From the IMG/VR virus record IMGVR_UViG_3300032086_001176, positions 1 to 42,376 of that record: DNA of 42,376 nucleotides; one strand, 5' to 3'. The notes beneath the pieces are model-generated. The model ran no database searches and was not told the origin of the DNA. It saw only the letters and a list, made by a program, of their open reading frames with translations. Position numbers and translations under genes: made by a program. This stretch comes from a virus. Shown one piece after another: positions 37,696 to 42,376 of this stretch (positions are counted from its first letter, which is position 1; every line of letters begins with the position of its first letter).

Positions 37696-39981
37696 TTAGA
37701 AGATGAATACAACTCTGCGTCTTCCCCCAAATTTTAATTTAAATGTTCCAGTTTGTGCGGAAAGTACATATTGCCTTTGTACTGTAATTGCATTGCCTGT
37801 CAGCGCAAAATTACCGGCAACAGCGCTTAAATCTTCAAGACCTTTTCTGAGTGTTGCATCATTGCCGGTAAAGGCAAATGCACCTACTTCTACACCTAAG
37901 TTCCAGGTGCGGGGCAGCGTGACGTTGTTGCCTGTAAGCGTAAAGGTGCCTGCATCAACTGCAAGCTCAAACGCGCCTACTGGCGTGTAAACCAGCGTGG
38001 CGTCGTTGCCGGTAAATGTGAACGTCCCAAGTGCGGGAACAATTAGGGACTGTTTCCGCAGGAAGTCCGGCTGACCCGTAATACTGAAACTGCCGACCTC
38101 AGCATCTAAGTTCCAAGTGCGGGGCAAGCTGACATTGTTGCCAGCAAGGCTGAAGCTGCCTGTCTCAGCGGCAAGTTCAAAAGCCCCAACAGGCGTATAA
38201 GTCAGCGTGGCATCATTGCCAGTCAGCAAATATGACTGAACATCACCGCTGAGGATGCTTGTTTTCTGGAGCGTTGCGTCATTGGCCGTGACCGTGAACG
38301 CACCAGCAACAGCGTCAAGCTTGCTTGCAACCCGCAGTGTTGCTGCTTGGCCAGTGAGAGTAAAGCTGCCTGTTTCGCCGCTTAAGGTTTTGCCCTTCAG
38401 CAGGCTTGCGTCATTTCCGGTGACGGCGAAGCTGCCTGTCTCTGTAGACAGGACTTGATTGTTTAGGAAGCTGGCATCATTGCCAGTAAGGGTGAACGCT
38501 CCAGCGGTGGCTTCTAGCTTCTCTGTTTCGCGGAGCGTTGCATCGTTGCCGGTAAGCGTAAAGCTGCCGACGATAGGATCAATTTCGTAGGCACCAGCTA
38601 GTGTTAGTGCAGCGATGTTTCCGGTAAGTGTGAAGCTGCCTGTCTCTGCAGTCAGGTTCCACGTCCGAACAAAAGTGACAGCTTGGCCAGTTTCGGTAAA
38701 CGTCCCAGTGCCACCGCTGAGGAAATAGCTTTCAGTTAGTACAGGGCTGCCGCCTGTTAGCGCAAAGCTGCCCGCATCAACTGGAACGACAAAGGTACGG
38801 CTAAACGTTACGTCATTGCCAGTTAGTGCATAAGACTGCACTTCACCGGCAAGAACATATTGCTTGGTGGTCGTAATTGCTTGGCCAGTCAGCGTAAAGC
38901 TGCCAACCTGTGCTTCTAAAACCTCAGTTTCGGTAAGTGTTACATCATTACCGGCTAGGGCAAATGACTCAACTTCACCCGTTAATACACGGGCTTGCTT
39001 GAGCGTGACATCGTTACCCGTGAGGGCAAAACTGCCTGCTTCTGCATTGATGTTGGTGACAACGTGCAATCCTGCATCGTTGCCTGTTAGTGCATAACTT
39101 TGGACATCAGCTGCAAGCCGTTTGTCTTCAAGCAGAGTTGCAGCTTGGCCCGTAAGCGTGAACGCGCCAGGGTCAACATTTAGGCTGAAGCCAAGTGAAA
39201 ATGTGGCGTCATTACCTGTGAGGCTGAACGATGTAACTTCTGCTGTAAGGTTCTTTCCAATTGCAAAGGTTGCGTCATTGCCTGTCAGACTGAATGAAGC
39301 AACTACTGCGCTTAGAACAGCGGGGCCTGCAGTTTCAATGACCGCCAAATAAACAGCGGCGCGGTCATCGTTCTGGCCTTGGCTAAAACCAACAGGGCGG
39401 CTGCCTTGGCCTGCAGTTGTCTCACGGACAACTTGAATAGCGCTAGAACCAAGGTCAATACTTCGCAGTCCTGTGCTGTTTGCACCTGCCCCAGGCACCC
39501 TAAAGCGACCTGTATAGGCACCTGCGTAACGCAGTGAGTTAGATCCTGGGCTGCCGTCGTCTACGTTTTCTTCAAGGATTGAACCGTTCTCTGAAAGAGT
39601 GACGGTTCCAGTTGTTGTCGTATCTTTCCCAACTGCTGCCGTAACTGTTGCGGCAACTGCATACATCACTTCCGCATTGTTGGTGCGGGTGACAGTAATT
39701 GTTTGGTTGCCTGACGGCAGGCTTGAACCTAAAAAGTATGTGTCAACACGTCCAGGCTCACCAGAAGTATCACTTGCAGATGCACCAGAGATTTGACTTA
39801 GCGACGAAGAGCCGTAGCTGACGGCGCTGACGTTTTGGGCTGAGGCGTTCCCGTTAAAGACAAAAACAAGCACACCCGCAGGTGTGCCTGTCTGCGTATG
39901 CGTCCAACTAAACGATGCTTCGTTTGATGAAGCTGTTGTCCCAAAATGTGACTCCGATGAGGAGGAATGGGCGATAGCCAT
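37696..39981 (-). CDS. Repeat-rich fibre/adhesin-like protein, 761 aa
   Basis: Residues 1-222 form an N-terminal beta domain (SFSWTHTQTGTPAGVLVFVF, GNQTITVTRTNNAEVMYAVA). From residue 223 to the end there are about 23 tandem copies of a 22-residue unit of the form L-x-A-E-x-GSFTLTGNDATL, a few of them 24-26 long, and a half unit at the C-terminus ending RRRVVFIF. A strong ribosome binding site (GAGGAGG) precedes it. Such repeats suggest a long beta-solenoid or fibre on the virion. Confidence 0.88.
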   Translation of the reverse strand: MAIAHSSSSESHFGTTASSNEASFSWTHTQTGTPAGVLVFVFNGNASAQNVSAVSYGSSSLSQISGASASDTSGEPGRVDTYFLGSSLPSGNQTITVTRTNNAEVMYAVAATVTAAVGKDTTTTGTVTLSENGSILEENVDDGSPGSNSLRYAGAYTGRFRVPGAGANSTGLRSIDLGSSAIQVVRETTAGQGSRPVGFSQGQNDDRAAVYLAVIETAGPAVLSAVVASFSLTGNDATFAIGKNLTAEVTSFSLTGNDATFSLGFSLNVDPGAFTLTGQAATLLEDKRLAADVQSYALTGNDAGLHVVTNINAEAGSFALTGNDVTLKQARVLTGEVESFALAGNDVTLTETEVLEAQVGSFTLTGQAITTTKQYVLAGEVQSYALTGNDVTFSRTFVVPVDAGSFALTGGSPVLTESYFLSGGTGTFTETGQAVTFVRTWNLTAETGSFTLTGNIAALTLAGAYEIDPIVGSFTLTGNDATLRETEKLEATAGAFTLTGNDASFLNNQVLSTETGSFAVTGNDASLLKGKTLSGETGSFTLTGQAATLRVASKLDAVAGAFTVTANDATLQKTSILSGDVQSYLLTGNDATLTYTPVGAFELAAETGSFSLAGNNVSLPRTWNLDAEVGSFSITGQPDFLRKQSLIVPALGTFTFTGNDATLVYTPVGAFELAVDAGTFTLTGNNVTLPRTWNLGVEVGAFAFTGNDATLRKGLEDLSAVAGNFALTGNAITVQRQYVLSAQTGTFKLKFGGRRRVVFIF
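37699..39315 (-). repeat. Tandem 66-bp coding repeats, about 24 units
   Basis: Degenerate 66-base units encode the 22-residue GSFTLTGNDATL-type repeat. Two non-adjacent blocks carry the same 26-residue variant with TYTPVGAFE or VYTPVGAFE followed by LPRTWN units, indicating recent block duplication inside the array. Confidence 0.9.
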
Positions 39982-40006
39982 TGTTAATCCTCCTCAGTAA
40001 TCAGAA

Positions 40007-40411
40007 TCAGGCCAGGGTCAGGATGCCAGAAGCGTCAAAGGTGATGGTAAATGTCTCACCGTTCAACAGGTCTACAGCAGAGCCATAATCGTAATACCCA
40101 ATCAGTTCATCACTGGTTGCGGTGTCGTTGTAAAGCACCACATACCGGAAGGTGGGCACCGTACCAGATGCAGTCAGCACAAGATCAGCAGCATCTAGGG
40201 TGTAGGTGCCGCTGGTTTGAGAGGAAGTCACACCGGTCAGCACACGGCTAGACAGGTTGGTGTAAGAAATCTCAGTGATGTTGGCCAGCACGGTGTTGGT
40301 GGCAACAGGCGCGGTGTTGGTCAGCGCAATGGTCAGCGTGTCTGCACCGAGGTTGTGGGTTTTCTCGGCCAGCGCCTCCACAAATGAGTTGAACTTGTTG
40401 AAAGCAGCCAT
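40007..40411 (-). CDS. Hypothetical virion-associated protein, 134 aa
   Basis: The protein starts MAAFNKFNSFVEALAEKTHN and contains ADTLTIALTNTAPVATNTVL and VPTFRYVVLYNDTATSDELI. Proteins with this layout are common near tail-fibre genes of aquatic phages and are mostly unassigned. The beta-rich body and neighbours suggest a structural or fibre-associated role. A ribosome binding site is weak. Confidence 0.8.
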   Translation of the reverse strand: MAAFNKFNSFVEALAEKTHNLGADTLTIALTNTAPVATNTVLANITEISYTNLSSRVLTGVTSSQTSGTYTLDAADLVLTASGTVPTFRYVVLYNDTATSDELIGYYDYGSAVDLLNGETFTITFDASGILTLA

Positions 40412-40450
40412 GGTAGAGAAAAGGTCTAGCTTTTACTTCAAATCTTAGCG

Positions 40451-41587
40451 TCAGAACGCAACGCTAACGTTGAACTCATCAACGGTGCCAGACACTGCTG
40501 TGATTTCAAGCCACACCCAATTGCCTGATGCGATTGGCTGGTTTTGAACAGTTGCCGTGTCGCCGGTTGTTGTATTGGTCACGGTGTCAGCAACAATCGC
40601 CAACGTTCCAGCGGCAGTTCGATCAGTTGCGTAACGGATTTCGTAGGTGACGCTACCGCCTGAAACCAAAGCGGTCACATCACTAATTGTGGTTTCGCGT
40701 GTTGTCTTAAAAAGTGTGAAACTGTCGCCGGAAACAGGCTCTGCAATTGTTGCACTACGGGCTGCAGAAGCGTTGGCAGGTGCTTTGTTTTCCCAACGCT
40801 GCAAATCATCGTTCCAAGCAAGAACGTCGCCATCTACTTCATTTTCAAACTGAACGTCATGCAGCTCATATACATTTGATCCCGTCGTGGAGCGAACAAA
40901 TATTTCGCCATTTACAGCGTCGCTTTTGACAACAGCGGCAATAGGCAGCCTTAGTGCTGGTGCGGGACCAAGGTTTGCCTCAACAACAAGATCGCCTGGG
41001 TTTATGGTGCAGGCAAAAAGAATAGAATCAACGGGGTAAATTGATGTGTCAATGCCACGGATATAGCCGTTAGTGCAGCAGAAACCCAATTCATTCTCTG
41101 CAATGTCTTCTGCCAGAACCCCAAAGAACACGTAACCAGGGTATGTGCCATCGCTGACGATGATCCGCACTTCGGGACGAAGCGTTGCTGGGTCGAAGCC
41201 CGCAAACATTGCAACCTGGCCTTTGATCATGCCACCAGGCTGCACACATTTCACATAGACGTGAGTGTCTTGCCCAATGACAGAAAGAGTGGTTGCATCG
41301 CGTTGAACTGCAATGCCTTTATCTACATCACTCCAGCCAAGCTCACCTACCTGGCTGAAAGGAGTTGCGATTGCAGGGTCAAAAATAGCGCCTGAAAGGG
41401 TTGGCTCACTTGTCCATGAGGTGTCATAAGTTGCGGCAGAATCTTTGACAAGTAGTTGGTTTGTCGTTCCACCGGGGGCAACACCTGCGCCGTTTTGGCC
41501 AGCAGTCTTGATCGTGACGACTGCAATGTCACCGCTTTCATCAACGGTGACGGTGTTTTTAGTTGTAGTGATGTTGACGGTGGTCAT
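40451..41587 (-). CDS. Tail fibre / baseplate-associated protein, 378 aa
   Basis: The start (MTTVNITTTKNTVTVDESGD) and the segment GGTTNQLLVKDSAATYDTSW are typical of phage fibre-associated proteins. The middle (residues about 80-240) contains a compact beta domain with YVKCVQPGGMIKGQVAMFAG and GYVFFGVLAEDIAENELGFC, and the C-terminus is Thr/Val-rich. It overlaps the 112-aa gene by 4 bases. Its role is inferred from neighbours. Confidence 0.8.
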   Translation of the reverse strand: MTTVNITTTKNTVTVDESGDIAVVTIKTAGQNGAGVAPGGTTNQLLVKDSAATYDTSWTSEPTLSGAIFDPAIATPFSQVGELGWSDVDKGIAVQRDATTLSVIGQDTHVYVKCVQPGGMIKGQVAMFAGFDPATLRPEVRIIVSDGTYPGYVFFGVLAEDIAENELGFCCTNGYIRGIDTSIYPVDSILFACTINPGDLVVEANLGPAPALRLPIAAVVKSDAVNGEIFVRSTTGSNVYELHDVQFENEVDGDVLAWNDDLQRWENKAPANASAARSATIAEPVSGDSFTLFKTTRETTISDVTALVSGGSVTYEIRYATDRTAAGTLAIVADTVTNTTTGDTATVQNQPIASGNWVWLEITAVSGTVDEFNVSVAF

Positions 41588-41922
41588 GCTGTGTACCCCT
41601 GAGAAACGTAAATGACGCCTTCCAAGTAATACTCTTTGAGCCCTGACGTATCTTCTAACAGAACGTCATAGTAAAGTTCATCAGCAAAATCAGTGGTCTG
41701 CGTGTCAGTCAAGCCGATGTTGACAACGCCGCCAACCCTGTTGGTGTATGTAATGGCAAAATCTGCTGCCTTGACCGTGCGGGCTTTGTCCCAAGCTTGA
41801 GCAGTAACGGTCCAGCCTGTTAGATCAATTGCAGCACCGTTGCTGTCTGCAAAAGCAAGCTGAACGTCATAGTCCGCCCTGCGCTGGAGCGAAATGTTAT
41901 ACGTTCCAGGTCGGACGGCCAT
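41584..41922 (-). CDS. Phage protein of the fibre/baseplate region, complete copy, 112 aa
   Basis: This is the full version of the gene cut at the left end. It starts MAVRPGTYNISLQRRADYDV and continues DLTGWTVTAQAWDKARTVKA and YYDVLLEDTSGLKEYYLEG. The beta-rich pattern resembles small baseplate or tip-associated proteins. It has the ribosome binding site AGGGGGA and is coupled to the 378-aa gene by a 4-base overlap. Confidence 0.82.
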   Translation of the reverse strand: MAVRPGTYNISLQRRADYDVQLAFADSNGAAIDLTGWTVTAQAWDKARTVKAADFAITYTNRVGGVVNIGLTDTQTTDFADELYYDVLLEDTSGLKEYYLEGVIYVSQGYTA

Positions 41923-41946
41923 GGTGTAATCCCCCTACGGGTTATT

Positions 41947-42081
41947 CTATCGGCCTTGACCACGCGGCATTTTGCGTGTGCCACAAGGTTTTGAATGTTG
42001 CCCGTGACCTTGGCGCGTTTTCTTTGGTTTACCGGCTTTAAACTCAACGCGAGCTAAGCCGGTGCGTGACTTGACGGCCAT
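41947..42081 (-). CDS. Small basic protein, second copy of the 44-aa gene
   Basis: This copy is nearly identical to 257-391 (one residue change, Arg33 to Cys) and is in the same context, coupled to the upstream gene by TGATG. In a circular genome the two are one gene seen in two variants. Confidence 0.75.
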   Translation of the reverse strand: MAVKSRTGLARVEFKAGKPKKTRQGHGQHSKPCGTRKMPRGQGR

Positions 42082-42376
42082 CAGGGTTGCTTAGGCCAAG
42101 GGGTAATAAAAGGCTCAGGGTTGGGAATCATGCTGCCATCATCGCCCATTACTTTTTCAGGGTTGGTTAGCAATGCAGCCAATTCATCAGTGGTGGTGCA
42201 TTGTGCGATTTGATCTTCACGCAAACCAGAGGTAATGCGGATCTCATCGCGATACTGCTTGACCGCTGCAGGAATCTCAATGGCGGTGTCCACCTTGCGG
42301 GTGATGTACCAGTCAGAAGGAGCAAGCAAGCTGCCTGCAATTTCTTTCTGCTTAGCGATCCACTGTGACTTCAAAC
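42081..42376 (-). CDS. 3' part of the MAFLLNG-family gene, cut by window end
   Basis: This is the C-terminal 97 residues or so of a variant of the 187-aa protein at 391-954, running into the window end without a start. About 12 residues differ from the left copy, including LV to EI, C to S and E to K changes, while the frame is intact. Confidence 0.85.
   Translation of the reverse strand, partial: LKSQWIAKQKEIAGSLLAPSDWYITRKVDTAIEIPAAVKQYRDEIRITSGLREDQIAQCTTTDELAALLTNPEKVMGDDGSMIPNPEPFITPWPKQP

Larger units (their letters stand above)
41691..42376. repeat. Right copy of the diverged terminal direct repeat
   Basis: This is the counterpart of 1-686, at about 93% identity and with no length difference. 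It carries most of the 112-aa gene, the 44-aa basic gene and the 3' part of the 187-aa gene. Many differences in the last gene change amino acids (about 12 of the 97 residues that can be compared), so sequencing noise alone is an unlikely explanation. Confidence 0.93.

Noticed and set aside
37699-39315. CRISPR-like array of regular repeats
   Set aside because: The 66-base units are contiguous, degenerate and in frame, encoding protein repeats with no unique spacers.

Overview
The window is an almost complete genome of a tailed, lambda-like siphovirus that infects a cyanobacterium. The first 686 bases and the last 686 bases align colinearly without indels, with about 51 mismatches (hand count, about 7%), and each copy stops exactly at a window end. 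Gene order also closes across the join: the 112-aa gene cut at base 1 continues intact at 41584-41922, and the 187-aa gene at 391-954 reappears cut at the right end. I read it as a circularly permuted genome with a unit of about 41.69 kb, whose two ends come from slightly different variants. A cyanobacterial host is indicated by a cyAbrB-type regulator and an RpoD-like (group 2) sigma factor.

Layout. From about 30.4 kb leftwards to base 1, and across the join down to 35.3 kb, nearly all genes are on the minus strand and tightly packed, often with 1-4 base overlaps. Reading in the direction of transcription: a ribbon-helix-helix repressor candidate and a replication-initiator-like gene with internal iterons (30.4-29.5 kb); an array of very small accessory genes (29.5-26 kb), including RHH, zinc-ribbon and membrane/HTH proteins, divided by terminators and one good promoter; small and large terminase (25.9-24.1 kb); a basic protein, cyAbrB, portal, Mu F-like head protein, scaffold, major capsid and decoration proteins (24.1-17.2 kb); connector and tail-completion genes (17.2-14.7 kb); major tail protein, G/GT chaperones with a slippery site, tape measure, and the lambda M-L-K-I-J set (14.7-4.1 kb). 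The J-like tail-tip protein carries an intein-like Hint domain. Fibre and receptor-binding genes follow (4.1 kb, across the join, to 37.7 kb), then small membrane proteins, a GH24 endolysin and a dCTP deaminase-family enzyme (37.7-35.8 kb).

The plus-strand block (30.5-35.8 kb) is the early module: a PD-(D/E)XK nuclease, a DUF1071-like annealing protein candidate, a RusA resolvase, small DNA-binding candidates, an HNH endonuclease and the sigma factor. No polymerase, helicase, primase, integrase or tRNA gene was seen, so replication probably relies on host enzymes recruited by the initiator at its in-gene iterons, with recombination supporting concatemer formation.

The most unusual elements are the Hint domain in the tail tip, two canonical -1 slippery sites (one in the tail chaperones, one in the lysis region), two host-type transcription regulators carried by one small siphovirus, an iteron origin inside the initiator gene, and 7% divergence between the two ends. 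No stretch over 300 bases lacks a gene.
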